From: Anas platyrhynchos
Taxonomy: Eukaryota; Chordata; Aves; Anseriformes; Anatidae
Length of the DNA: 64,000 bases
Assembly: GCF_047663525.1 (NCBI RefSeq)
Contig: NC_092621.1
Coordinates: forward strand, 77,986,501-78,050,500
Direction of reading: 5' to 3'
Of the stretch, positions 1 through 12,400 are shown piece after piece. Positions within the stretch are counted from its first letter, which is position 1. The number at the start of each line of letters is the position of its first letter. The notes below the pieces were generated by a model. It was not told the DNA's origin. It searched no databases and worked only from the letters and a program-made list of their open reading frames with translations. The position numbers and the translations under genes were made by a program.

Positions 1-129
1 ACTCATGTAGTAAGTAGGGCAGTAGTAAGTGGCAAGAGGGGCGAAGTGTTTATGGAGGGTTGCTTCTTGTTTCTTTTCTTCCTAACACACGAGGGGACGG
101 GTCACCACAGCTGAAGGCGTCACCACAGG

Positions 130-730
130 GGTGCCGGCCATGTTCTCCTCCCGCCTGCACTGTGGTGGGGCCGGGGGGTCCCGGGCATGGCGAGGTGCCC
201 TGTGCCGTGGGGCAAGCCGCTTGGCAGAGGCTGTGGGGCTGAGGAGGGAAGGAAGGAAGGAGGGAAGACATCGCCATGAGGAGACCGGGCCGGGACAAGC
301 CGGGCTGGGCAGGGCTGGGCAGGGCAGGGCGGGCAGCTCGGTGGCGGGTAGCTCGCTCCGCCCAGCGCCATGCCCGCGGGGCTTTCTGCCGGCAGCCAGC
401 CGGTTTATAAAGCGGGCGGGACCCGCACATTTTTTAAAAAAATAAAAAATCTCTCGGCTCTGCGCCTTCCTGCGACCCGGCTGGGCTGGGAGGTGATGGG
501 ACGGCGCTGGGGGCCCGCCCGAGGAGCGGCGGCGGGGACAGGTAACGAGGGGAGCGGGGCCGGGGGGCTCCCGCGGCCGGCTCTGGACGGGAGCTTTCGG
601 CGTGTTACGGGTGCGCTCTCCCTGCCGGCTCTGCGGAGAAGTTGCTCGTCCCACAGGTTGTTTTTATGTTTTTATTTTTATTTTTATTTCCTTCCAGGTG
701 GGACATAGCGCTTGGGAGGGCGGCAGGCGT
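130..730 (+). promoter_or_regulatory. ANKRD34B: CpG island, likely ANKRD34B promoter
   Basis: The stretch is strongly GC-rich with many CpGs and stands out sharply from the AT-rich sequence to its right. It holds G-rich Sp1-like boxes, a GGCTGGGCAG-type short tandem repeat around 299-335, and a TATA box at 406-411 inside CGGTTTATAAAGC. The next gene on the plus strand is ANKRD34B, whose coding exon starts 4.6 kb downstream behind an acceptor-like sequence, so this is most simply its promoter. The link is inferred from position only. The island could also drive a minus-strand transcript leaving the window. Confidence 0.5.
437..541 (+). other. ANKRD34B: Candidate non-coding exon 1 of ANKRD34B
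   Basis: The start is estimated about 30 bases downstream of the TATA box at 406-411. The end is a good splice donor, CAG|GTAACG, with the exon ending at 541. Splicing from here to an acceptor just before the coding exon (AG at 5086-5087 or 5099-5100) would give a short 5' UTR. No transcript evidence is available, so the exon is a prediction. Confidence 0.35.
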
Positions 731-3700
731 GGTGGCGCTCAGGGAGGGGGGTGGCGGTGTCGTGGGGGTGGCTTTTTTTCACTCAGAAGTAATTTCCAGC
801 CGGGATAAACTCGCTCACAGCACGGTGTAGGAGATCAGGCTGCTTGTCGTGCTGGCCCGGAGAGCCCACAAAGTTAGGATGGGTGTGGGAATCACAGATA
901 CAGGTTTGTGCTCTTCCAGCCTCTAAGCCCCACCGATGCCCCCGATGCCCTTCCTGTCACTGGAGGGGTTTTGATGCCCTGAGGACTGCTGAGAAAGCTC
1001 ACGTGTGATTCAGAGAGTGCTGGGGCACACCGAGAAAATCTGGCTTTAACTTTGAAAAAAAAAAAAAAAGAAGGAATAGCCTTGCAATAGCCTTGTTTCA
1101 TAGCACTCCTTTGCTTAGTGGAAATGTTGGTGTGTGTGCTTGTTTCAGCACTGAGCCTTTTGTCCCCTTAACTTTTTGAGTATTTCCGCTGTTGCCTGTA
1201 ACGAAACTCTGCCAGAGTTTCTCCTAGTAATTAAGTGCTGCCTACAGATGTGGTAAGCAAGGCGTACAGGAGTACAAGTGCTAAAACTTAGAAGTTGTAG
1301 TGGCTTTTCCCGCTCTGATGGCAGCAACACCTTTATCAGAATAGGGCTCTAGGTTATCGTTACTTGTTATCTGCCAGCCAGACCTCGGGATAGGACCCAA
1401 GACAAATCCACAATACTGCCTCGCTCCTCCTTGGGTACAAACCATCATTGCTTTCGAAAATCGATTTTCATTCTGAAAGCTGCTTTGTGCTACTTCATCT
1501 CAGAACAGTCTCCAGGACAACTTTGCTCTTTGAAAACAGAACAAATCTCTTCCCAGACAGAAGGAGCGTTCCTGGAATACGATTTGCACAAGAACACCAG
1601 GAATTTGTGAATAATCCGACAGACCAGCCTGTGATTTGCTGTCATAAACTAGGTCGCACAGTTCATCATTCATTGAACAGCCAGCTTGGCACAAGGTTAT
1701 CTCCACAGCTGAAAAGCAGCTGTGCCACTCCTGAGATCTTGGTAACATATGCAGTTGTTCCTGGCATCACAGATAATTACGATTGAGGAATGTGTAGTCC
1801 CAATTTGTTTAGCATCAATCTGTGATAGATTATCAAGTGAGTAAATATTTTCAGGAGATTGCTTGAACAGTGTTTTTTCAATTCAACTACTTAACTAGTT
1901 GTAAGTGTTGTGGGTGGGTTGTTTGTTGTTTTTTTGTTTGTTTGTTTTGGAGCGGGGTGTACCCTGTCCAGGTGTGGCACATGCATTTCCATTGAGCCAG
2001 TGTCACTCTGGGTCTTAGAGAAGTCCAGCTACATTTTGTTTCCACAGTGGCAATTTTGGGATGACACAGCTCTGAGCACATTATCCTGCAATGGATGGAT
2101 TCTCCAGGTGAAGTCGTGGTTATTTCACCTAGCATTCAAGAATGTATTCTGCCTTATATTGTTCCGCTTACAAATCTGTAACACTTTCTTTTTGTTGTTT
2201 TGGGCTTTCCTCGGACCAGGTTCATACAGCGTCCTGGGAACACATGCTGCCTGACTTGTAGTCGTTTCTTCCTCACCGTGAAGTCAAGAGATGCTTAAAG
2301 ATGAATCTTGATCAGTTTTCATCTGGGCGTGCGTATGTCTATGTATGTGTAGTTACCTACTTTACAGCAGGAGTGGGGTGGTGGTGGTAGAAGCAGTCTC
2401 TTACAAATGATTTTTTTTCCTTCCAATGCTATGTTCTGCATCCTGTCTGTATTTAGGTACTTGCATCATCCCATCATAACAGGATGTAAGCACCTCACGG
2501 TCTGTTTTGCGTTTTTTCTAACAGCAATTTTGTCTAAGCATGGATGGGAAAATGTCTTGGATGCTTTTTCTAGCTTCTGCAGATCTCAGTTTATTGAAGA
2601 TGTTAAAAGGTGCTTAGAAATTGAGCTTTAAATGACCCTGCAGGAGGGCTATGGCAAAACAGGGTCTTCCAAGTGCAAAATCTACTCCAAACATTGAAAT
2701 TCCATTGGTTTAGGCTATTCTTACTCTAATGCGTCTTACATTAATAGTCCAGGTAAAGCCTATGGAGACAGCTAAGCAGGTGGTGATATTTGGTCAGATA
2801 CCAGAAAAAACAATCTCATTTTTGGCTTAGCATTGACCAGTCACCTTAGAAGAATTTCTATAGATGAAAAGACTTCTGTAAGTGCTACATACCATCACTT
2901 AGGTAACACAAGCAGGTAGGTATCAGAAAAGTCTTAGACAAACATGAAAGAAATGTAAAATTGCCAATGACTTACAGATATGTAAAAAATAAGGGAGAGC
3001 ACATCAGAATTCCAGCATGTGTGCTATCTAAAAGTGATTTCTGTTTAACTTGTTTCTGGACACCTAAATGCACCAATGTATTGGATACTTTTATAAAAAA
3101 AAGACTTAATAATCTTGAATGTTTTACATGTCAAAAACGTACATTGCATAATAGTGATTTGCACATCAACAAAAGCTGAGATAGACAATACTGAATCATG
3201 TACTTCCAGTATAATAGAATGAATCCTTAAAGTAGTTTGAGTGCAATTACTTTAAAAGGTGTTTTATCAATAAAAATCAAATAAATGTGATAGTACCACA
3301 GTGGTGTCCCCATTCTCACCAGTGATTGTAGTGGGACGTCTTCTCCCCTGAGAATGGACAGAGAAATTCTGGCCCTCTTTGGTCCCCCTTAATTTCTCAG
3401 GATAGGATTTTGGTCATGTGTAGATAATGATCAGTCTTTGTGTCGGCCATAAGCCCAGAAAGTAATGAATGCCATCAAACTCAAACCGCTTCATCACATG
3501 TGTTTGTGTATGTTTGTTTTTTTTCCCCTGAAATTCCAAATATTTAGTGGTATCTTATTAAAATACTTGCTGCATATGACCTTTATTACACCACATCAAC
3601 AACTAATGACTATATCAATAATAGCTGAGTGTTTTACTAACACATGGTAAGTGTGAAGCCCCGGAGCTAACTGTTCACATCGTGGCTGACAAACCACAGA

Positions 3701-5087
3701 TGAACAAGCGCCCCTCTGCCTGTGGAGCATGTTGCTGTGGAGTGAAACTGCATGGTGGGGGGAATCTGGGGTAAAAGTCTCATGTGTATGTACTTCAGTT
3801 AACTTTTTTTGTTTATTGGACTTTTAGAACAAACTACGTTGATACTCTTCTTTGATTTTGGAAATCAAAGTAAAACTCCAATATTGAAGAAAACCAGAAT
3901 GAAGTTGCTTCTTTTCAGTTATTCAGCAAAATATTACTAGTGCTTTCAATGGTAAATAACAGTGCATATGCTCATTTTCTTTGCAGTTAAGCCAATTAAA
4001 TGTTTTTATTTCTCTAGCAATACCTTCTAAATAAACAAGTAGTTTTCATGTCCATGTGTATCCTGTCTTGGTGTTATAGTGCTCTGCCCATTGTTAAATA
4101 CTGATTTTTATTTTGGCTCTGAAGATTTTCCCTCCACATAGGTAAACAATCACATAAATAAAAGCATTTTTTTGTTTGTTTTCATGTGTGTGGGTGTATA
4201 TTCATACGAGACCTTTCATTATTTGCATCACATTGAGCTCATATTTTTTTTCAAGCGAAACCTTCTGATTTTCTTTGATGCTATCAAATACTTCTTTTCT
4301 TTTAGAGCTGACACTTTGTGCCCAGGCAGTGGACACCTCTCAGCCTACTACTGATCCTCGTGACAAATGCAATAGCCCCTGCGTCACTTCATTTATGCCG
4401 TTTCACTCAAACTAGTATGTTTTCCAATCCACAAAAGGAAGGTAGCGTGCTTCCCCAAATATTACCACTTTTTATAGAAGACATTAATATTCCAACTATT
4501 TAACGGTTACTTCTTAGATAAACAAACAAAGAGTGCTTGTGCTTTTCTTATTTGTTATACCTTGGAATTTGTTTTTTCTCACTAATTTCTAGACGTTGAG
4601 CACTGTCATTTTATGAGAAAGAAAAAGTGAATGTGACACAGTAACTTATATCAGTGAAAAATGTGCTGCAGGGCTCATTCAGTTCTTGCTTCCACGGGTG
4701 CAAATCAGGAGCGGTACAACTGCAGCAGAGCCACTTGGGTATAGTAAGTATAAAAACATCACAGTGTGGAGAATTCAACTTTTTTTGCAGCTTATTTGTC
4801 AGGCTGTGACAGAAGCAACAGCAGCCTGAAAAATAAAAAGTGACAGCTGTGTATTAAGCATCCATAAATATTTTAAGTGTAGCCAAATATTGTTTAAAAT
4901 TTTTAGTGCGTTTCTTGAAGTTTAGGAGGCAAGACTACCTTTTTTTTTTTTCTTTTTTTTTCCTTCTTATCTTCCCTCTTGTCACAGAGTAGCGGTGAGT
5001 TTACAGGAGCAATTCAAAAAGCTGACACACTCCCTCCCCCCTTTTTTTTCCTTCTTTTTGTGCCTCCTTGTCTTCTTTGAGCGCCAG
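542..5087 (+). other. ANKRD34B: Probable ANKRD34B 5' UTR intron
   Basis: No coding exon was recognised here. The sequence turns AT-rich after about 900 and contains only short chance reading frames and homopolymer runs such as an A tract near 1056-1069. The right end, 4930-5087, is a long pyrimidine-rich tract leading to AG at 5086-5087, with an alternative AG at 5099-5100. This fits a splice acceptor ahead of the ANKRD34B coding exon. Confidence 0.4.
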
Positions 5088-5133
5088 GTGTTCTTTCCAG
5101 CAGCTAGGAAGGTGTGATTGAGAGACAAGTGCC

Positions 5134-6681
5134 ATGAATGAGACCGTGGACCTGCCGACAGAAGGGAATTCCCTGATCAGAGCTGTCTACCAGAGCCGAC
5201 TGCGCCTCACCAGGCTGTTACTGGAAGGGGGGGCCTACATCAACGAAAGCAACGACAGGGGTGAAACCCCTTTAATGATTGCTTGTAAGACGAAACACGT
5301 GGACGCCCAGAGTGTCAGCAAGGCAAAGATGGTTAAATATCTGCTGGAAAACAAGGCAGATCCGAACATACAGGACAAGTCTGGAAAGACAGCCTTGATG
5401 CATGCCTGTTTAGAAAAAGCAGGGCCTGAGGTGGTCTCTCTGCTGCTGAAAAGCGGAGCTGACCCGAGCCTACAAGATCACTCTAACAGCTCTGCGCTGG
5501 TGTACGCAATAAACTCTGAAGACAAAGAGACCCTGGAAGTTCTTCTCAACGCCTGCAAAGCCAGAGGAAAAGAGGTAATCATAATCACAACAGACAAGTC
5601 TCCATCAGGAAGGCAAACAACGAAACAATACTTAAACGTGCCTCCTGCGGACCTCAGTGAGCACTGTTCCCCAGATGCCTGCACGTCCCCATCCGAAATA
5701 GAACTGAAAACATCTCCACCCCCACTTTCAAGCTCGAATGAGACTAAAAGTGCACTCTTCAGCTTTCAGGATCTGGACCATCCCAGAAGCACAGACAATC
5801 CGTCTCAGTCAGTCTCACTGAGAAATTCCAGCCCAACCAATGCAGTCTCCAAGCTGGCACAAGTGCAGCAGCTGCATTCTGAACCTTGGATAAAGAGCTC
5901 TCCGCTGTTCCACCAGAGTAAAATTGCCTCTTTACATGGAGAGATCCAGGATGTAACTCCAGAAGAGCTCTCTTTTAAAATCAATGGCCTTGCCTTGTCA
6001 AAGAGGTTCATTACCAGACACCAAAGTATTGACATAAAAGACGCTGCTCATTTACTGAAAGCTATTGATCAAACTGCATCGAAGAAATCATCATATGATG
6101 AGTTGAACTCTCAGACTCTTTATGGCGAAGAGAGGCTTTTCCCCAGTGGGATTCCTGTGGGTAAGGATTCCAGTTTAGGACAGATCAGCTTCATTTCAGA
6201 CCTGAGTAGTATTATCCAGAAAAGAAACTTAGGAGCAAATCATTACAGCTCTGATTCTCAGTTAACTACTAGTCTACGTCCTGCTGCTGCGGAAGACATG
6301 AAGTCAGTGATAGGAAAGAAGAAGATCAGCTCTGCATCTCACTCTTTGTTACCAAGCTCTAGAGAATTATTTGAGAGCATGCCGCCTCTTCCCCTGAGCA
6401 GAAGAAATCAGACTGTTCTAGAAAGACGGGGTTCAGGGGTTTTGTTACTGGATAACTTTTCTCAGACAAGGCCAGGTTTTCTTCCACCACTGAATATGAA
6501 TCCTCACCCCCCAATTCCAGATATTAGTTTCCTAAATAAGGTTTCTGGGGTGATTTCTTATGGGCAGAAACACTTACTACCAGCAGTAGCTTCTTCCTCT
6601 AGGGAGACCAAAAGTAAAAAAACGCTGCTAAGGAGGCAGTCATTGCAAACTGAGCAGATAAGGCAATTACTGAATTTTTAA
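5134..6681 (+). CDS. ANKRD34B: Ankyrin repeat domain-containing protein 34B
   Basis: This is an uninterrupted 515-codon frame in one exon, matching the usual length and single-coding-exon structure of ANKRD34B (human about 514 residues). The N-terminal third holds about four ankyrin repeats. Typical signatures are GNSLIRAVYQ at about residues 12-21, RGETPLMIAC at about 43-52, SGKTALMHAC at about 83-92, and a degenerate fourth unit. The remaining two thirds are Ser/Pro-rich and probably disordered, with conserved patches ending in a basic LLRRQSLQTEQIRQLL motif before the stop. Ankyrin repeats bind proteins; the cellular role of this family is poorly defined, with mostly neural expression reported in mammals. 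The ATG lies about 35-45 bases after the predicted acceptor. The gene is convergent with FAM151B. The name is secure; a specific function is not. Confidence 0.96.
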   Translation: MNETVDLPTEGNSLIRAVYQSRLRLTRLLLEGGAYINESNDRGETPLMIACKTKHVDAQSVSKAKMVKYLLENKADPNIQDKSGKTALMHACLEKAGPEVVSLLLKSGADPSLQDHSNSSALVYAINSEDKETLEVLLNACKARGKEVIIITTDKSPSGRQTTKQYLNVPPADLSEHCSPDACTSPSEIELKTSPPPLSSSNETKSALFSFQDLDHPRSTDNPSQSVSLRNSSPTNAVSKLAQVQQLHSEPWIKSSPLFHQSKIASLHGEIQDVTPEELSFKINGLALSKRFITRHQSIDIKDAAHLLKAIDQTASKKSSYDELNSQTLYGEERLFPSGIPVGKDSSLGQISFISDLSSIIQKRNLGANHYSSDSQLTTSLRPAAAEDMKSVIGKKKISSASHSLLPSSRELFESMPPLPLSRRNQTVLERRGSGVLLLDNFSQTRPGFLPPLNMNPHPPIPDISFLNKVSGVISYGQKHLLPAVASSSRETKSKKTLLRRQSLQTEQIRQLLNF

Positions 6682-7483
6682 CAGGAGATATGAAGGTTTA
6701 TAACATCCTTACAATATGTACATACTTGCCTACCTATTTAGCTGTTACACTCCTGAAAAGACAGCAGGTCTGTATCATAAGGCTTGCTGTCTTGGAGTGA
6801 GTTAAATATCTTAATACTGCTTAAAAAGATAGGCTTAACTACCTGTCTAAGTGAAGCTGTTTTCTGTAAATGGAGGAGTGTTTATTACATTGTTTTCATA
6901 GTATTTTCAACTTGAGCATTGAAACCTTGCCCACAACAGGATGAATCTACAAAGGACATTAGGCGCTGCAGTTCTCATTTTTGGGTTGGAGATACTGTTC
7001 CTGCAAGATTTCCCCAAATACATAGGCTCTTTCTCCACCCAAAAATGTTGTACAAATGCTGGACATCAAAACGTGGCTGTGGCCAAGCTGTGTGTTATCC
7101 ACAGACCCCAGACACTGACAGTGTCATGCCTATGCGTGGGCAAGTCTCTGCCAGCAGCATCTTCTGGCTCCAGTGGCCTCGCTGCATGTTAACAGGCAAA
7201 GACTAAGAAAAAACTCACAGAGTACTGTTGCATATGTAGCTTCACCCGTGAAATCCCAAAGACTGGGAGCCCGTTGGAGGTGCCTTGCTGCCCGCCGGGA
7301 GTCAGCAGCGCTGAGCCTGAGAGCTGGACTTCACGACACGTGGCCACGATCCAGCACGGAGCCCCGAAGGGGTTGGGTTCCCTCTCATCTGCTGTACAAT
7401 GCCCAAACCCTGCTTGCAGCCTCAGAGAGGCATGTCAAACAATTTGGGTCTATCGAGCTACTTGAGTGCTGGAATTTGCGCAT

Positions 7484-7519
7484 TAAAAAAAAAAAAAAAA
7501 AGGGGGGGGGGGGGCGGGG
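7484..7519 (+). repeat. A-run joined to G-run
   Basis: About 17 A residues are followed by about 12 G residues, then CGGGGGAG. This is low-complexity sequence in the putative ANKRD34B 3' UTR, and the G-run could form a quadruplex with the following G-tracts. Confidence 0.8.
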
Positions 7520-8072
7520 GAGAGGCAGAAGGCAGAGTGTGTATGAGAACTGGGTTGGTTCTGTTACTTTCTGCAGTTCCAGACTCAACAACCTGATCTC
7601 CAGAATACATCATCCTTCTCCCCAGCCACAGGTCTAGGTGTCTTTTCAAGACAGGATACAGATGGTTGGAGACAGATTTTTTGTCTTGCTCTGTGCTTAT
7701 GGTTGCACACCCATGCCTGGGACAAGCTCTGTCTTGCTGCTCAGGCATTGCTAAAGAAATCAATCCAGCAGCTCGGGTACTTGCCTGGGCATTCAAAATC
7801 CTCATTTTACCTAATTTGAAGCAAAAGCCTGAATTTGTTGCAAACCAAAAACGTACTTTTGCCTCCAAGGTATTGTATATATCTCTGTTTTTAAGTATCT
7901 CTATCTAAAAGGTGTTTTTCCTTCCCATCTAGAGTTTTGTGGTTCCAAACATCTACCTTGTATTTGTGCATATTCTGTAGAAGCTTGGTTTCGGGTGTCA
8001 CATGTAGCATTTTATAGCTTGTCTTCTAAAGATTGAGAAGTATTTAATGTGCTCTGTTTTGCCAAAAATTAC

Positions 8073-8100
8073 CTATATATATATATATTTACATATATAT
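8073..8100. repeat. TA microsatellite
   Basis: Alternating TA sequence interrupted by a short TTTAC, within the AT-rich region downstream of ANKRD34B. Confidence 0.8.
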
Positions 8101-9458
8101 AGTATCGATGTCTGTATAGTGTGAATTTCAGTGTAATGAAATGACATACACTTTTCTGAAGATAGTCAGTGGGTATTATCTGCCTTCTTGCCACTTCAGT
8201 CAAAATTCACCCGGTCTGTGATGTTGCCTAATAAGTAGCTGTGATGTTGTTTAGTTTTGTTCTTAGTATAAGACAATTTCAAGTAAGATGATAAATGTAT
8301 TGTCTCTGTAAGAACCTTTGGATGTGAAAATATGAAAATGTCCTAAAGTTCGTAATGTGCACATTCTGAAGAAGGAAGCGTGGATTATAGCTCTACTCTT
8401 ACACCACTGTATGTAAAGTGCTGGTCTGAAACTACAAATTTAAATCTTAAAATCAATTTTGCAACACCAAACCCTTCAGACATCTAGATTCTAGGGAATA
8501 AGCAAACATGAAAATCTGCATCACTATTGTCAAAATTAATTCTCCTACACAAAATACAGGTCTTGAAAGTCATCATGTCCTTTGCTGTCCTTCCCTTACA
8601 GCTCTAACCTGGGATGCACAGCACTGGTGACAGCAGAGGAGTCCCAGAGTAACTGCACAATCCCACCGCATTTTACTTAATCAGTTGTGACTGTCACACT
8701 CGGTTAGTTTCTTGCCCATCAGGAGTAACCACTTCAAGTCACAAAAATCTGATGGCAAGTGGGGTATTTTACAATTTACTTTTTTTATTCATTGGTTAGG
8801 TAATTAGAGAAGGACTATTCATCTGCTGGAAGACTTGCTCATTTACGGGCTGTATGGCCAACCCTAGTCTCTGCACATAAGCAACAAGTGTTCTCTGGGT
8901 TTTAAGCAAACAAAACACCATCACCAATGAACCGACCAACAAACAAAAAACACCCCCACCAAAACAAAAAACAAAACAAAACATTAAAACCCAGGTGAGT
9001 TTGCATAGCTAAACATTCAAACCTGGGGAGTTAGGCTTCACTCAGTAACAGCTACGAGCTGCTGGAGGAGGCGGTGAAACTGGAGAAGCCTTTGGTTCCT
9101 TTCAGGTGCAGTCTGGAAAACAGCATTGCACTTCAGATGCTATTGGATCAACCTCAGCATGTACATGGTAGATTTCTGCTGTGTCAGTGTTATAATTACG
9201 TGTGGGGGTGTTACTGCTTCCTGAACAGAAATAGTAATTTTTTACAAGTTATATAAGTTACTCAGATGACGGAAGGAAATGTTAAATGTCTTGAGAAGTG
9301 AAGTCTTTTTGTCATGTTGCCAGTATTTTGTGCCTAACTTTAATGCAGAAGTAATGTGAAAAGCTAACATCAGTGTTTATTGTTGCATCAGTGTTACAAG
9401 TGACCTTAGATGGACAAGCATTCCAGTCGTGTTGACTTGCTGTTGTTCTGATGCATAA

Positions 9459-9464
9459 ATAAAA
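9459..9464 (+). terminator. ANKRD34B: Candidate ANKRD34B poly(A) signal
   Basis: An AATAAA hexamer on the plus strand is followed within about 10 bases by a T-rich run (ATTTTTTTTCC). It is the first canonical hexamer seen after the ANKRD34B stop. Use is inferred. Confidence 0.35.
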
Positions 9465-9480
9465 GTTATTTTTTTTCCTC

Positions 9481-12400
9481 CATTCAAAGAACATGGAAAT
9501 AGGCATCCATTTATTCGCCATTTAGGAGAGGCTGAGTCACTGTCAAAGGTACCCACTTTTAAGTGTTTCTCAGGCTGTCTCTACACTGGAAAACTGGAAC
9601 AGTTAATTAGATTTAATCAACCATAGCTGAATTTGTACAAAGCAATGTGTGAGAAAGCCTCTATCAGTAGCCTTTTTTTTTTTTTTAATGTTTAGTTTCA
9701 GTGAGGATACACTTCTGCCATTTTTGAAGTCTTAATCCTAGTTGTTTTCCAATTGTCCTTAAAGTCTCTTAAGCAAAGAATGGGAAACAAGACCTGATTT
9801 CTAATGTTAAATTCCCCCCAAAGCTTAAAAGTTTAAAACCAACAAAAGACCTTTCAGGTGTTCTTTATGTATCTTGATAAAGAAAACATCACAAGCTGAA
9901 ACTTCTTCCTTTCCAGTTTTCCTTCAAGAGCCATTGCTTCCCACGCCACGGGGAGCGGCTTATTCCACACACCTGACAGCAAAAAATCAGTGAGGCTCAT
10001 CCACTCCAACTTCTAAAAAGATTAATGGTATAAATTATTAAACGGTCCTACACTAAACTATTTTAAAAAATGGAAGCAATACCCCTGTGAGTAAGCATTC
10101 CTGTCAATGCAAATTACAGCTTTCAGGAATATACACTTAGCAGGAATATACACAAGATTATTGGTTTTGAACCCCTGTGATAATATTTTTGCAGACCATC
10201 TAAGAATTTAGAAAGGCGAAAAAATCTTTTTTATCTTTGGTTTCAATTTTGTCTGGAAAATACTGTGAAACCATACAAAGTACCTTCTAGACAAATATTG
10301 GTGGCCTCACAAAAATAGTGATCATCTATAAAAAATGCATCCAACTTCTGTATTTTATAGCTTGGTTCATTAAATACAAGAACAGTAAGTCGCCACATGA
10401 AAATACTACAAAAACAAAACAAAACAGTGTTCAAAGTTGTACTTCAGGTAATGCGTTCAAAGCACAACTTTAAAAATATCCTTCCCTACTCACTTTTTTT
10501 GTTTTCACAGTAAGGAGAAAGTCATTTGGAGGAATTGTTCCCACTTGCTTTTTGTCTTTTTACAATTATGAAAAAGAATGAAACTCTTCCAAGAGCATTT
10601 GATGCAGCTATACAGGAAAAATAGTAAACTAAACGTCATTGAAAAAAAAAAAAGTATTTTTCCCTCATCAGTCCTTATTAAGACTTCTTAGTGCATGTAA
10701 TACAACCGATCAACTTTCCAACTACTTTTTTTCTAAAACAAGATATTTATAATAAAATGGATTCTTTTATTAATGGAGTAAACCATTACTCCATTTGTTT
10801 AATATTGTATTCATGTAACGAGAACAAGGCTTGCTATAGAAAGGTTAATGTTAGTCACAAGTAATGATCCTACTAAAAACATTCATACTGTTCTCATAAG
10901 AGGTACAAGCTTTTTTCACTTTGAATTTAACACTCAGAGTTAGAAGGAAGAATATTTGTTGCAAAATATTTCCCACTGTTTGCCAGCATAGTATTTTCTC
11001 CTTCAAGTTTAAAGTTTTACTAGCACCGCAATACCTTCAAAAAGATCAGTTTTGATACGGAGGCATCTTACGAAGACTATTTTTCTAGAGTAAAAGGGAT
11101 AAAATGCCATTTTTTATGGCTAATTGCTCTGATAAAATTCCACCACTATAAATCCTTTCAAAAAAGATGGCAGATCTTACAGTCCCTCAGGTAAATTAGC
11201 CTAATTTTAATATTCATCCAATATTCCTGTTCTTCAAAGTATACAGGTTATCTGAGAAAGGTGTCTGCCTGGACGATGTCTGTAGCTGAAAGAGAGCACA
11301 TCTCCTAGGAACATCCTTGGTTTTAGCATTTTATACAAGCAAAACATAAGCTTGCGTGTTTATGTTTACACAAAACAGACAACAAAACCTGAGGACCTTG
11401 ACTAGGGGCTGAATCACTCTACTGATACAAACATCTGAGTTACTTTGTGCAAAGTCTTCATTTAAATACATTCCTTGCACAGATCTGTTAAAATGCAACA
11501 AAGAAAGTTTATAGGAACAGAACTAGAGGAATTGCAAATTACTTAAAACTAATTTTGCACCTGCATTAGTTCTCTGTGCTAATATTTACTATGTAGTAGG
11601 TGAAAAGTGCCATTAAATTATTAAAAAAAAAAAAAAAGTATTCTGAAAGGAATGCCTGGAAGTTCATCCCCACATCAGGGCTTACTCCATCTGTATTGCT
11701 CCCTTGCTCCTCTGGAGTACTAAACACGATCAGTGTGTGCTGTAACAAGCAGAAACGGAAGGATAAATTTAGACAGTACGTAATTCACTTAAACTGGGAT
11801 TTAGGAAGCTTGGGTGTTAACATTTCTACACTTAAGAAAGTACCCAAGGATTCTGAGAATCTGTGTGAAGCCGAAATTACTGTTTTAAATATAACCATGA
11901 AGATGGTACCTCCTGTAGCGCAGGGCTCTATCTAGCTCCACTCTGTAGGTCTAAGATTAATTCAGGGGTTTGGGCCCAAATAGGAAAAAAGTGACTTTAT
12001 GTTCAGCTGGGTTTAAGCGCTGTTTAAAAAAAAAAAAAAAAAAACAAACTACAATCTCAGACTAAAGAGTGAATTTTTTAAAAATTGCATACGGTCCAGG
12101 TTATTCCCAAATTTCTGAACTCCAGATGCAGCTGCATGTTGATGGACTGTAATTAATTCCTGTATTTTTTCCCCTGAAGGCATCAGTTAGCAATTTGAAC
12201 ACTTCTACAAGTTGCCAAAAATGGCATGGTTTACAGTCTTCTCTCTGAAAAAGTTAGTCCATTTTAAAATAAAACACTTGACATGAGCAGAGCATACATT
12301 TAAAAAACACAACAACTGCGTTAAAAATATTTTTAAAAAATACTTTTTTTTTTTAATATTTTTTAATTCTGCTCAGACAGATCCCCACTGAGATTACAAA

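Larger units (their letters stand above)
6682..9480 (+). other. ANKRD34B: Probable ANKRD34B 3' UTR
   Basis: AT-rich sequence with no supported coding region follows the stop codon. The first canonical plus-strand AATAAA I see is at about 9459-9464, giving a candidate 3' UTR of roughly 2.8 kb. The stretch includes an A-run directly followed by a G-run at about 7484-7514 and a TA-rich microsatellite at about 8073-8100. A shorter UTR using a variant signal cannot be excluded. Confidence 0.45.

Noticed and set aside
82-708. 190-codon minus-strand and 104-112-codon plus-strand frames at the left edge
   Set aside because: They sit in a CpG island, overlap each other on both strands and give Pro/Arg/Ala-rich peptides. 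This is composition rather than coding.
1448-2254. 112- and 114-codon plus-strand frames after the first CpG island
   Set aside because: No homology was recognised, there are no splice signals with a compatible partner, and composition is intron-like. They probably arose by chance in the ANKRD34B 5' intron.
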